Origin: JANOMH01 sp031422295
Lineage (GTDB): Bacteria > Pseudomonadota > Alphaproteobacteria > Rhodobacterales > Rhodobacteraceae
Direction of reading: 5' to 3'
Assembly (NCBI GenBank): GCA_031422295.1
Contig: JANOQM010000095.1
Span: 54,739 to 118,738, forward strand
Length of the DNA stretch: 64,000 bases
In this document: in pieces, positions 34,436 through 43,426 of the stretch
Layout: each line of letters starts with the position of its first letter
Numbering within the stretch: position 1 is the first letter of the stretch
Notes under the pieces: model-generated
The model's input: only the letters and a program-made list of their open reading frames with translations
Database searches by the model: none
Told to the model about the DNA's origin: nothing
Made by a program: the position numbers and the translations under genes

Positions 34436-35335
34436 ATGGCCGCCCCCAAGCGTAACCTCAAACGGCGCAGCCCCGGTTTGCGCCGCGCATTCCCCTATCT
34501 GCTGCTCACCCCGGCCCTGCTGTATCTGGTGGCAATCACCCTGTATCCCGGCATTTTCGCGATCTGGCAAAGCCTGTTCGATGTGCGGTTTCAGGGCTGG
34601 ACCTTTATCGGGGCCGACAATTACACCCGGCTGCTGCAAGACCGCGAGTTTTGGGCCGCACTTGGCAATACCGCCATTATCGGCGTGATTTCCCTTACCT
34701 TACAAACGGCTATCGCCCTGACCGTATCCTATTTCGCCTATCGTGACCCGTTCATCCGGGGTTGGCGGATTGTTTATCTGATGCCGATGCTGTTCATGCC
34801 GTCCGCCGTGGCGTTCATCTGGAAACTGGCGTTCAATGACGGGCGGGTGATTTCCAACCTGCTGATCCGGGCCGGGCTGATCGACAATAACGTCGACTGG
34901 ATCGGCAATATCTGGCTGGCCCGGATGGAATTGATCGTGGCCGACGTGTGGCAATGGACACCGTTCCTGTTCATTATTTTTGTCGCCGCTTTGCAGGGAC
35001 AGGATCAGGAGATTGAAGAGGCCGCCCGGCTGGACGGTGCATCTTGGCCCGCGATTTTCTGGAACATTTCCCTGCCGATGATGCGGCCGGTGATTGTGGT
35101 CGCCGTCACCCTGCGCGGGATCGATATCACCACGATGTTCACCAATGTGTTCGTGATGACCCAAGGGTCGCCCGGCGGGGCTACGGAAACCATGAGCTAT
35201 TTCATCTATCGCCAAGGGTTCAAAATGTTCAGTTTCGGCTATGCGTCCGCCGCGTCGGTGCTGATGCTCGTGCTGACGGTGATCGTGGCGCAGACCGTGG
35301 TCAAACGCGCCTTCAGGTCGGGGAAATCAGCATGA
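34436..35335 (+). CDS. Carbohydrate ABC transporter permease (MalF/UgpA type)
   Basis: A 299-aa permease with six hydrophobic segments; the first is AFPYLLLTPALLYLVAITLYP and the coupling loop is EEAARLDGASWPAIFWNISLPMMRP. I choose the ATG at 34436, which has AGGGGG five bases upstream; an in-frame ATG at 34397 without a ribosome site would add 13 residues. It ends in a 4-bp overlap with the next permease gene. Confidence 0.92.
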   Translation: MAAPKRNLKRRSPGLRRAFPYLLLTPALLYLVAITLYPGIFAIWQSLFDVRFQGWTFIGADNYTRLLQDREFWAALGNTAIIGVISLTLQTAIALTVSYFAYRDPFIRGWRIVYLMPMLFMPSAVAFIWKLAFNDGRVISNLLIRAGLIDNNVDWIGNIWLARMELIVADVWQWTPFLFIIFVAALQGQDQEIEEAARLDGASWPAIFWNISLPMMRPVIVVAVTLRGIDITTMFTNVFVMTQGSPGGATETMSYFIYRQGFKMFSFGYASAASVLMLVLTVIVAQTVVKRAFRSGKSA

Positions 35336-36186
35336 CCACCCCCCGTAAAAAACCCCGCAAGACCCGGGGTGAATCGCTGATCCTGCGTTACGTGGTACTG
35401 GGGTCCTGGGCGGCGGTATGTCTGTTGCCGATCATCTGGTTCGGCACCATCGCCTTTCGCCCAAGGACCGAGATCATCACCCCAACGCCAATTTTCTGGC
35501 CGACGTTCAGTCTCGACGCCTGGTATCTGCTGATCAGCGACTGGCCCATCGCCAAATACCTGCGCAATTCGCTGGTGGCAGTGGCAGGGTCGGTCGTTAT
35601 CGACCTGTTTCTGGCCATTCCTGCCGCCTATGCACTGGCAAGGTATGAATTCCGCGGGCGCGAGGATATCGGCTTTTACATCCTGTCCACCCGGATGATG
35701 GCCCCCGCCATTGTCGCCGTGCCAATATTTTTCCTGTTCAAGAACATGGGATTACTGGATACCGTCTGGGCGCTGATGCTGGTCTATGCCGCGATCAACC
35801 TGTCGCTGACCACATGGATCATCCGCAGTTACATGCTGGATATCCCCAAAGAGCTTGAGGATGCCGCCCGCACCGATGGGGCCGGTGATTTGCGCATATT
35901 GTGGGAAATCATCATGCCCGCCTGCCTGCCCGGCATCATCACAGCGGCGGTGATTGCGGCGATTTTTGCGATTAACGAGTTCCTGTTTACCCTACTGATC
36001 GCCTCCACCCCCAACGCCTATACCATGTCGGTCGCACTGGCCAATTTCACCGGCGGGTCGGATGGGGTGATCTATAATGCGATTGCGCTGGTCAGCTTTA
36101 TCGCGTTCCTTCCGATCCTGATCCTTGTGATCCTCATTCAGAAACATCTGTCGCGTGGCCTGACCATGGGCGCGGTCAAAGGATAA
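35332..36186 (+). CDS. Carbohydrate ABC transporter permease (MalG/UgpE type)
   Basis: A 284-aa permease. The start at 35332 overlaps the upstream stop as ATGA. The coupling loop is ELEDAARTDGAGDLRILWEIIMPACLPG and the ending QKHLSRGLTMGAVKG is the classic MalG-type C-terminus. It pairs with the preceding protein. Confidence 0.94.
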   Translation: MTTPRKKPRKTRGESLILRYVVLGSWAAVCLLPIIWFGTIAFRPRTEIITPTPIFWPTFSLDAWYLLISDWPIAKYLRNSLVAVAGSVVIDLFLAIPAAYALARYEFRGREDIGFYILSTRMMAPAIVAVPIFFLFKNMGLLDTVWALMLVYAAINLSLTTWIIRSYMLDIPKELEDAARTDGAGDLRILWEIIMPACLPGIITAAVIAAIFAINEFLFTLLIASTPNAYTMSVALANFTGGSDGVIYNAIALVSFIAFLPILILVILIQKHLSRGLTMGAVKG

Positions 36187-36189
36187 ATC

Positions 36190-37233
36190 ATGGCCTCGAT
36201 TCAACTGCAAAACATCGTCAAACGCTATGGCGGATTTACCGGCGTGCGGCACATGTCGCTGGAGATTCATGACGAGGAGTTTCTGGTGCTGCTCGGCCCC
36301 TCTGGCTGTGGCAAGACCACGACGATGCGGATGATAGCGGGGCTGGAAGTGCCGACCGAGGGCGAGATCATCATCGGTGACGAATACGTCAACGACGTCG
36401 ATGCGCGTGACCGCGATGTGGCGATGGTGTTTCAGGGTTATGCTTTGTATCCCAACATGTCGATTTACGAAAACATCCGCTTTCCGCTGCGGATGCGCGG
36501 GATTCCGGCAAAGCAGCACGACGCGCTGATCCGCCAAGCCGCCGATATGGTCGAACTGGGCGATTATCTGGACCGTAAACCCGGCGCCCTGTCCGGTGGC
36601 CAGCGCCAACGCGCCGCCCTTGCCCGTGCCGTGGTCCGTGCGCCGCAGGTGTTCCTGATGGATGAACCGCTGTCGAACCTTGACGCCAAACTGCGCGCCT
36701 CGATGCGGGTGCAGATCAAGCACCTGCAACGACAGTTGAAAATCACCACCGTCTATGTGACCCATGACCAGATCGAGGCGATGACCCTGGCCGACCGGAT
36801 TGTCATCATGGACAAAGGCGCAATCCAGCAGGTCGGCACGCCCGATCAGATCTACGCCGATCCGGCCAATACATTCGTGGCCGGTTTCATCGGTGGCCCG
36901 CCAATGAACCTGATCGAAGGCACCGCCTTGAACGGGGTGTTCAGTGCCACGGGGATCACCGTGCCCTGCGCCAACGCCCTTAACGGCAAAGTAACGCTGG
37001 GAATTAGGCCAGAGGATTGCATTGTCGGAGGCGATCATGTGACCGGGTCGGTTTACGGCGTCGAACCCACCGGCGATGTCACTTATCTGACCATCAGCAC
37101 CGGGGCCAAACAGCTTGAGGTCAAAGCCGCCCGCGAGTTTCGCGCCCCGATTGACAGCCCCATCACCATTGGCTTTGACCCCGCCCGCCTGTATTTCTTT
37201 GACGAGGCGGGGATGCGGATCAGGGGTATTTGA
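36190..37233 (+). CDS. Carbohydrate ABC transporter ATP-binding protein (UgpC/MalK type)
   Basis: A 347-aa ATPase: Walker A GPSGCGKTT, signature LSGGQRQRAALARA, Walker B VFLMDEPLSNLDAKLR, switch VTHDQIEAM, then a C-terminal OB/TOBE regulatory domain (from about 240; LGIRPEDC). The stop is immediately followed by the kinase start, so the operon is tightly packed. Confidence 0.95.
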   Translation: MASIQLQNIVKRYGGFTGVRHMSLEIHDEEFLVLLGPSGCGKTTTMRMIAGLEVPTEGEIIIGDEYVNDVDARDRDVAMVFQGYALYPNMSIYENIRFPLRMRGIPAKQHDALIRQAADMVELGDYLDRKPGALSGGQRQRAALARAVVRAPQVFLMDEPLSNLDAKLRASMRVQIKHLQRQLKITTVYVTHDQIEAMTLADRIVIMDKGAIQQVGTPDQIYADPANTFVAGFIGGPPMNLIEGTALNGVFSATGITVPCANALNGKVTLGIRPEDCIVGGDHVTGSVYGVEPTGDVTYLTISTGAKQLEVKAAREFRAPIDSPITIGFDPARLYFFDEAGMRIRGI

Positions 37234-38196
37234 ATGACCGGGCCGATGTTCGATTACAGCTGCATGGGGTTCTACACCTTTGACGCGCTGTGCCGCCCCG
37301 TCACTCATATCCCGCCCGGCGGCGACACTTATTTTGTCGAGGAACTGACGTTGGCGGTGTCGGGTGCTGCCGGATCGGCCAGCATCGTGGCCGCCAAACA
37401 CGGGCTGCGGGTGCAGGCGGCGGGCGGTGTGGGCTTTGACGATATGGGCGACTGGGTGCTGATGAAGCTGGGGTCGTTCGGGATTGATACCCAACTGATG
37501 GAACGCTGCGCCGGGTTCACCACATCCTCCTCGCTGGTCACCACCCGCCCCGATGGCGCGCGCCCTGCCCTGCACAAACGCGGGGCCACCGATGGGTTTT
37601 TCATCGACGATACCCAAATCGACCGCCTGCTCGATACCCGCATCCTGCATGTCGGCGGGGTCGGTTTGATGAACCGGATGGATGACGCGGGCCGCACCGA
37701 GGAGATTATGGCCGAGGCAAAGCGGCGCGGGATCATCACCACGCTGGATGTTTATGCCTCCACCGCTGCCGACCTGCCCAAAGTGGCCCGGCTTTTGCCC
37801 TATACCGACTATTTCCTGCCATCCGAGGAAGAGGCCCGCGCCCTGTCGGGCCTGCATGACTATGCCGATCTGGCCGGGTTCCTGCTGAACCTTGAGGCAG
37901 GGTGTGTCATTCTAACGCTAGGGGCCGAGGGCGCGTATTACAGCCATAGCGATGGGACGACATTTCACACCCCCGCCTTTCAGGTCGATGTGAAATGCAC
38001 CTGCGGCTGTGGCGATTGTTTCAATGGCGGGTTCGCGACTGGGCTACTCAAGGGGTTGTCACCACAGGATGCCGTGCAACTGGCACAAGCCAGTTCAGCG
38101 CAGAACGCCACCGGGTTGGGGTCGCAGGCAGGGGTGCGCGATTATGCGACGACGCTGGATTTCGTCGCCAAAACTCCGCGGCGCGGGGCCAGTTGA
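37234..38196 (+). CDS. PfkB-family carbohydrate kinase with cysteine-rich active-site loop
   Basis: A 320-aa ribokinase-like kinase: VSGAAGSASIVAAKHGLRV near the N-terminus and the catalytic loop around D261. The family motif DTTGAGDAF reads C255-T-C-G-C-G-D-C262-F here, so the catalytic Asp and glycines are kept while four cysteines enter the anion-hole loop. The gene starts directly at the ATPase stop. It presumably phosphorylates the imported sugar or polyol; the exact substrate is unknown. Confidence 0.9.
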   Translation: MTGPMFDYSCMGFYTFDALCRPVTHIPPGGDTYFVEELTLAVSGAAGSASIVAAKHGLRVQAAGGVGFDDMGDWVLMKLGSFGIDTQLMERCAGFTTSSSLVTTRPDGARPALHKRGATDGFFIDDTQIDRLLDTRILHVGGVGLMNRMDDAGRTEEIMAEAKRRGIITTLDVYASTAADLPKVARLLPYTDYFLPSEEEARALSGLHDYADLAGFLLNLEAGCVILTLGAEGAYYSHSDGTTFHTPAFQVDVKCTCGCGDCFNGGFATGLLKGLSPQDAVQLAQASSAQNATGLGSQAGVRDYATTLDFVAKTPRRGAS

Positions 38197-38255
38197 CCCT
38201 TTGTCAATGCGCCCGACTGGGCTATGATGCCACATCATTTCCGGAGCGACCCGCC

Positions 38256-38960
38256 GTGCCAAACCGTCTGCCCCAACCGCCCGATGCCATGCCCCTGCGC
38301 GAAGCGTTGCGGGCGATGCGGCATATGTTGCGCAAGGGCGGCGAAACCCTGATCGACACAATTCCGGTGGCAGACCTGCCAGTGCCACGGCTTGCGGGCG
38401 CTGTATTGCAACAGGTCGAGGCTTTGGCTCGTGGCGTGGACCATGTCACATCGGGCATGGCCAAACTGGTGCTGGGGGCCAGCGCCCAGCCCAGCCCGTC
38501 GCTGCCCGGAATTGCCGGTCAGGCTGCACCCGACGCCGCCTTTGCCGCCGCCTGCTATGCGGCCCTGCGTGCGGTTTTAGCCCATCTTGGGGTCGCAGGA
38601 GTGTTCCTGAGCGAGGCTGCTATCCGGCAAGCGTATCGCGCCGCGATGACAGACCAAGCGGACGAGGCGGAGACGGTATTGGCCGCCAGGCTGACCCGTG
38701 GCCTGATCAACGGTCATGTCATCCGGGGTGTGACCGCAGCGGATGCGGCCCAAGTGCCGGGCGCGGGTCTGGATCAGGTGGCGATCTTTGCCGTCATGCT
38801 CTGGTTGCAAACCGACCGTCCCGAGGGCGACGATGGTGCCGCACTCGAGGCAGCAACCGACATGGCTGTGGCCTTGTCGGGCGACATTGCGCGGGCCTGT
38901 GCAACCGTAACTCCGGCCGCTTTGGCGGCCCTGTTCAAGGAGTTTGCGCCGCGTGTCTGA
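38256..38960 (+). CDS. Hypothetical protein, mostly helical
   Basis: A 234-aa protein with no domain I recognise. The GTG at 38256 has GGAG (38243-38246) at a good distance. The sequence is Ala-rich and predicted by eye to be largely alpha-helical, without a signal peptide or membrane segment. It follows the kinase by 59 bp and overlaps the next gene by 8 bp, so the two are translated together. Function unknown. Confidence 0.7.
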   Translation: MPNRLPQPPDAMPLREALRAMRHMLRKGGETLIDTIPVADLPVPRLAGAVLQQVEALARGVDHVTSGMAKLVLGASAQPSPSLPGIAGQAAPDAAFAAACYAALRAVLAHLGVAGVFLSEAAIRQAYRAAMTDQADEAETVLAARLTRGLINGHVIRGVTAADAAQVPGAGLDQVAIFAVMLWLQTDRPEGDDGAALEAATDMAVALSGDIARACATVTPAALAALFKEFAPRV

Positions 38961-39558
38961 TTTGTCCTTACCCGTCGATCTGCCACCCACCAATGAACCC
39001 CTGCGCATCGCCGTGCGCCGGATGCGCTGGTTCAAAGCGGCGTTTCAGAAATATGTCGATGCGGCGGCAGTTCAGTTGGGCTGCCAATTCGAGATTGATC
39101 AGTCCAAACTTGCGGATAATTTCGTGCGCTGGCTGCGCGCCGTCGAGGCGCAAAAGCCCGCCGACAAAGCCGCGCGGCGCGAGTATTTCGAATTTGCCGC
39201 AGGGCTGATGCTGCGCGAACTGACGGCCGCTATGCCCCTGACCCTGTTGTCGCCACCGACAAAGGCCGCCCCGGACTCTGCGGCGGCATTCTGGCCCGAA
39301 GGCTATGTCTCCACCTTGTTCTGCCTGACCATTCACGCCGCCGCGATGGAACAGGAATACCGCAGCAGCCCCGATACTTCGCCCGCCATCTCTGACTTGC
39401 GGCATTGGTGGTCATTTCGCGAAAATATCGCCGAAGATGCGTCATTTTCCGTGGGGTTCCTGCAAATGCTACTGGGAAATCAACCCGATTGGGTGATGCC
39501 CGGAGTGTTCCGGGCCAAATTGCAGCGCGATATCGCCGAGGCGAACAATTCATCGTAA
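38953..39558 (+). CDS. Hypothetical protein coupled to the preceding gene
   Basis: A 201-aa protein not recognised. The GTG at 38953 has AAGGAG at 38937-38942 and overlaps the upstream stop by 8 bp. It is rich in charged and aromatic residues (RRMRWFKAAFQKYVDAA, DLRHWWSFRENIAEDASF) and seems soluble and helical. Its tight coupling to the 234-aa protein suggests they act together. No function can be assigned. Confidence 0.7.
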   Translation: MSDLSLPVDLPPTNEPLRIAVRRMRWFKAAFQKYVDAAAVQLGCQFEIDQSKLADNFVRWLRAVEAQKPADKAARREYFEFAAGLMLRELTAAMPLTLLSPPTKAAPDSAAAFWPEGYVSTLFCLTIHAAAMEQEYRSSPDTSPAISDLRHWWSFRENIAEDASFSVGFLQMLLGNQPDWVMPGVFRAKLQRDIAEANNSS

Positions 39559-40124
39559 GCCCTTGAAAATCAGGACCTGCATCAAGTCTTTACTGATCAA
39601 ACCCGCCACGACCCCTGCCGCGTGCCCTCGCGGAGCAGACCGCAGGGTTGGATCAAAATAGGGCTGCCTTGCCTTGTTGCGCATGTCACTCCGGAGAACT
39701 TTTCGGTCAGTAGCGCAGTCAGTTAAGCGGCCAGCGCGCCCGCCGTTGAACCCCGAAGCGACTCTTCTGCTAGGATGCGAAAGCCTATGCCAGCTGGGCC
39801 AGACCCTGCGCATCGTCCTGTTCGCCAGCGAGCCGAAATACCGCCTATCATCCGATCACTGCCCGGACGAAGCTGACGGCGGAGCTAAAGCCATATCTGG
39901 AAGTTGGCGACGAAGGAATTGTTTGGTCTATCAAAGCGTTGTCCACGCGCCTCGATTGCAAGGGCTACATTGCGGCCCGGACCGCATGGGTTGTCGAGGC
40001 GCAGCGGTGTCGGCCTGGTCTGATAGCACCTCGTTCCATTTGTGCAAAAAGGATCGCGCCATCAAATCGTTAAAGCAAACACCACAACCTGCCCTTGTTC
40101 TCGATCCGCAATATCCTCAGGTGC
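39559..40124. other. Convergent intergenic region, possible gene remnant
   Basis: About 566 bp between convergent genes. A plus-strand frame over roughly 39.83-40.07 kb reads NTAYHPITARTKLTAELKP and continues WSIKALSTRLDCKGYIAART; it looks protein-like but has no start and matches nothing I know, so it may be a remnant of a lost gene. No terminator or RNA gene was recognised. Confidence 0.4.
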
Positions 40125-40901
40125 CTATAGTTGCGGCAACAGGATCATGATGCGCTGCTGCATCAACTGCGCGGCATCGAGGAGATTCGATCGCATCGTA
40201 ATCTTGTGGCTGCCCGAAATCATTGCAGTCATAAAAGGGATCGTTATTGCCGCAATCGCATGTTCGCCTGCTGTATCCATAATGGGTGCCGACAGCTCCG
40301 TAATGCCCGGAAGCTCTGGATTAAGCATCTCGGTCAATTCAGCTTCAGGCCGCGTCCGAACAGAAATACTGCGCGCACTGCCATCGTCGCCATTATCCAT
40401 AGTCAGATTTTGGTTCTGGATTTCCGCTTTTTCCGATGCAGCCATCATACAGACCCCGGCAGAGCTTGAGGGCACGGGGCTACGATGGCCGACTTGCACC
40501 GAAATCGAATAGCCTTTGGCGGCTTCGGCCTGTGCCACAACCAGAACAGCGTCGTTTTGCAAAACTGAAAGGTGACATGAAAAAGATGTCTTTTCTGTAA
40601 GTCCGGACAGAACAGGCATCGCAACCTCTGCCAGCCGGTTATGTTTGGACCGGCTGGAGCCCAGCACTGACAGACGGTCGGTTAGGTAATAGTAGTCCGC
40701 TGAAGTACGTCCGATGAATTGCCGTTCCTCCAGAACAATCATCATCCGAAAAATCTCGTTCTTCGAGCGGCCCACCCCGGTGGCGATCTGCGACAAGGAC
40801 ATCTCGGTGGCGGTCAGCGAAAGCAGCTCAAGGATATCCAGGCCTTTTTCAAGCGCTGGCGCGGAGTATTTCTGCAGCTTGGTCAGTTGATGAGGCGCCA
40901 T
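40125..40901 (-). CDS. IclR-family transcriptional regulator
   Basis: A 258-aa regulator: winged helix-turn-helix at about 10-75 (ALEKGLDILELLSLTATEMSLSQIATGVGRSKNEIFRMMIVLEERQF) and an IclR effector domain. The ATG at 40901 has an AAGAG ribosome site and the usual MAPHQLTKLQKYSAPALEKG opening; longer readings add an atypical tail. It is the last gene of the sugar ABC operon and probably controls it; palindromes suitable for it lie upstream of that operon at 45022-45062. Confidence 0.92.
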   Translation of the reverse strand: MAPHQLTKLQKYSAPALEKGLDILELLSLTATEMSLSQIATGVGRSKNEIFRMMIVLEERQFIGRTSADYYYLTDRLSVLGSSRSKHNRLAEVAMPVLSGLTEKTSFSCHLSVLQNDAVLVVAQAEAAKGYSISVQVGHRSPVPSSSAGVCMMAASEKAEIQNQNLTMDNGDDGSARSISVRTRPEAELTEMLNPELPGITELSAPIMDTAGEHAIAAITIPFMTAMISGSHKITMRSNLLDAAQLMQQRIMILLPQL

Positions 40902-41054
40902 GAGCTCTTTTTCTGCATCTGCGGGGCAGTGGTCGCTGTGATCTAATCTGCGCGCCTCGCCACAAACGAAAAGACGCAAGGGCTGTTTAACTGCCCTTGC
41001 GTCATGGATCAAACCCGGTGAAAGAAACGCAGGTCTGATCCGTTTTGGGTCACA

Positions 41055-42017
41055 TCATTTCAACCCGTTGCGGACCAGGATTTCATCGGCATTGGCGATT
41101 GTGATGGTTTCGGTCCCCAGAACAACTGATTTTTCGACCGTCTCACCTGCCAAGTATCGCAGCGCCTGCCGCAATCCTTCGGCGCCGGGGGTCGGATACA
41201 GGAATGTCGCCGCCAGTTCGCCATTGGCAACCCAGGTCACGCCTTCGCCAGGAAGCCCATCGACCCCAACAAAGATGATATCACCTTCGCGCCCCGCGTC
41301 CTTGGCGGCCAGATAGGCACCGTAAGCCATCGGATCGTTGTGGCCATAGACGACACTGATGTCTTCATGGTTGCGCAAAGCTGTGGCCATGATGTCGTAA
41401 GCCTGATCCTGCTTCCAATCGGCCGACTGGCGGTCGAGCAGGAACGTGACACCGGGTTCGCTCGCCATGATCGCGTGCAGCGGGTCCGAGCGGTCAAAGG
41501 TCGCCTGAATGCCAAGGCCGCCGTAGATCTCCACAATGGTACCCTGCGCGTTGCCAGCGCCGCCAAGCCTCTCCAGGACAAAGTCGGCAACTGCCTCGCC
41601 GATCAGAACATTGTCGCCGCCGACCCATTGGACGAACTGGTCTGTATCCACATTCCGGTCGAGCACAAAGACCGGAATGCCAGCGGCCGTCGCTTGTTCG
41701 ACGACGCCGGTCAGGCCAGCCGCCTCTTTGGGCGAAATCAGAATCGCATCGACGCCTTGCTGAATGAAACTCTCAACCTGTGCCACCTGCTCTTCGGTCC
41801 GGTCGTTGGCATCGGCCATCAGCAGGGTCACATTCGGATGCAATTCTGCCTCGGCGCGCAGGTCTTTGTTGAACTGCACCCGCCATGGCTCGACCGTGGT
41901 GACCTGGGAAAAGCCAATGGTGTATTCGGTATCCTGTGCTGACACCGCCATCGGCAATCCTGCGGCGAATGCGATGGAAAGCAAGGAAAGGCCCTTGCCA
42001 ATTTCGCGTCTGTTCAT
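41055..42017 (-). CDS. Sugar ABC transporter substrate-binding protein (ribose/xylose class)
   Basis: A 320-aa type-I periplasmic binding protein. The start at 42017 is set by AAGGAGATAGTT and a Sec signal peptide (MNRREIGKGLSLLSIAFAAG, cleavage near VSAQD). The mature part has the class features IGFSQVTTVEPWRVQFNKDLRAEA, GVDAILISPKEAAGL and VYGHNDPMAYGAY. It follows the permease gene after a 105-bp gap with a strong hairpin, which may raise its mRNA level relative to the membrane genes. Confidence 0.94.
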   Translation of the reverse strand: MNRREIGKGLSLLSIAFAAGLPMAVSAQDTEYTIGFSQVTTVEPWRVQFNKDLRAEAELHPNVTLLMADANDRTEEQVAQVESFIQQGVDAILISPKEAAGLTGVVEQATAAGIPVFVLDRNVDTDQFVQWVGGDNVLIGEAVADFVLERLGGAGNAQGTIVEIYGGLGIQATFDRSDPLHAIMASEPGVTFLLDRQSADWKQDQAYDIMATALRNHEDISVVYGHNDPMAYGAYLAAKDAGREGDIIFVGVDGLPGEGVTWVANGELAATFLYPTPGAEGLRQALRYLAGETVEKSVVLGTETITIANADEILVRNGLK

Positions 42018-42066
42018 AACTATCTCCTTGTTGAATGATCGGCGCTGATCGTGCCGCTTGTTCGTT

Positions 42067-42105
42067 GCTCTGGTCCCGCGACCTTCCACAATCCGGGGCC
42101 AGAGC
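42067..42105 (-). other. Intra-operon mRNA hairpin between permease and binding-protein genes
   Basis: GCTCTGGTCCCG (42067-42078) and CGGGGCCAGAGC (42094-42105) pair in 11 of 12 positions around a 15-nt loop. No T run follows in the direction of transcription, so it is more likely a stabilising or processing hairpin than a terminator. Confidence 0.55.
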
Positions 42106-42122
42106 CTCTTTGCCTTTCTGAC

Positions 42123-43409
42123 TCAGGTTTTCCTGAGCTTTGAAAAGATCACGCTCAACTGACCCTCTTGAAGCAGCACGGCCGCGATGATGATCACGCC
42201 CTTCAGGACCAGTTGAGAATTGCTGTCGATGTTGTTGAGTTGCAGGATATTGCCCAGAAAACCAAAAATCAGCACGCCGACCATCGTGCCGATCACGGTG
42301 CCCTTGCCACCCATCAGGCTGGTGCCGCCGATCACCACGGCGGCGATGGCGTCAAGCTCCAGCCCCATGCCCGCATCGGGTTTGCCTTGCCGGAACTGCG
42401 CCACATACAGAATGCCAGCCAGCCCCGCCAAAGCGCTTGAAATCGTGTAGGTCGCAATCTTGATGCGGTTAACGTTGATCCCGGCCAGCCGCGACGCCAG
42501 CTCGTTGCCTCCAATGGCCAAAAGATAGGCGCCATATGTGGTGAACCGTGTCAGGGCGTAGAAAATCGCAAGGATGGACAGAAAGAACAGCCCCGGCACT
42601 GGAATGACGCCCCATAAAAGCATCCGCAGCGCCTCAAAGTTTTCGGTGGCATTGGTGCCGGTATAGACCGGATAGACCGCCGTATCCTGCCCCGCGATCA
42701 GCCGGGCCAGCCCCAGAGCACCGACCATCATGGCAAGGGTCACGATAAAAGGTTGCAAGCGACCATAGACAATCAAAGTGCCGTTCAACGCCCCAAAGGC
42801 CGCACAAACGCAGGGCACGGTTATCAGAACCGCAAGAACGCCGAATTTGGCAGGCACCTGTCCGGACAGCCAGATCATCAGCCCAGCAGCCGCGCCGGCG
42901 CAGATCAATGCCATAAGGGCCGTTGATACAGGGCTGGCCGCCGATCCACGCCCGGTATTTGCCGCTTTGAGCATGCCGCGAATAACGCTGATCACCGCCC
43001 AACTGCAGATAAACACAACGGCCCCCACAGCAGGTACGCCAATATAACTGGCAGCCGTCCAGCCTTCCTGGGTCAGCAGCATGGCGCAGATCACTGTCCC
43101 CAGGGCAAGGATCGACCCGACAGACAGATCGATTCCGGCGATCAGGATGACAAGTGTCATGCCTACGGCGACAATGCCGGTGACCGAAACTTGGCGCAGA
43201 ACATCGGTCAGGTTGCCCAGCGACATAAAGATATTCACGCCCTTGGACGTCACCGGCGAAGACAAGGCCCCGAAGATCAGTAAAAAGCCCAATCCCCAAT
43301 ACAGCTTTGACCGCCGGATCAAGCGCAGACCAACGACCGTCCATGCCCCGGTTTTATTGGCGTCTAAGACTGGATTTTGCTTTGCCATCATCTCTTGTCC
43401 CGCGTTCAT
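42123..43409 (-). CDS. Sugar ABC transporter permease (RbsC/XylH type)
   Basis: A 428-aa permease of the ribose/xylose class with about ten hydrophobic segments. AVGMTLVILIAGIDLSVGSILAL is the family hallmark, with GGNELASRLAGINV and GTSLMGGKGTVIGTMVGV further on. At 428 aa it is XylH-like; an extra central stretch (about 140-190) separates it from 320-aa RbsC. An alternative ATG at 43391 is possible. Confidence 0.93.
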   Translation of the reverse strand: MNAGQEMMAKQNPVLDANKTGAWTVVGLRLIRRSKLYWGLGFLLIFGALSSPVTSKGVNIFMSLGNLTDVLRQVSVTGIVAVGMTLVILIAGIDLSVGSILALGTVICAMLLTQEGWTAASYIGVPAVGAVVFICSWAVISVIRGMLKAANTGRGSAASPVSTALMALICAGAAAGLMIWLSGQVPAKFGVLAVLITVPCVCAAFGALNGTLIVYGRLQPFIVTLAMMVGALGLARLIAGQDTAVYPVYTGTNATENFEALRMLLWGVIPVPGLFFLSILAIFYALTRFTTYGAYLLAIGGNELASRLAGINVNRIKIATYTISSALAGLAGILYVAQFRQGKPDAGMGLELDAIAAVVIGGTSLMGGKGTVIGTMVGVLIFGFLGNILQLNNIDSNSQLVLKGVIIIAAVLLQEGQLSVIFSKLRKT

Positions 43410-43426
43410 TTTCTTTTATCGGCCCT

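Noticed and set aside
35992..37857. Very long minus-strand open frame opposite the ATPase and kinase genes
   Set aside because: The plus strand encodes a clear UgpC-type ATPase and PfkB kinase here; the minus frame is a by-product of high third-position G+C.
39700..39770. tRNA-like stretch containing GCGCAGTCAGTTAAGCGG
   Set aside because: It faintly recalls a D-arm, but I could not build an acceptor stem, anticodon arm and T-arm around it.
39674..40150. Plus-strand open frame between the hypothetical gene and the IclR gene
   Set aside because: No ribosome site and no known domain, and it overlaps the IclR gene. Another frame in the same stretch looks more protein-like but lacks a start.
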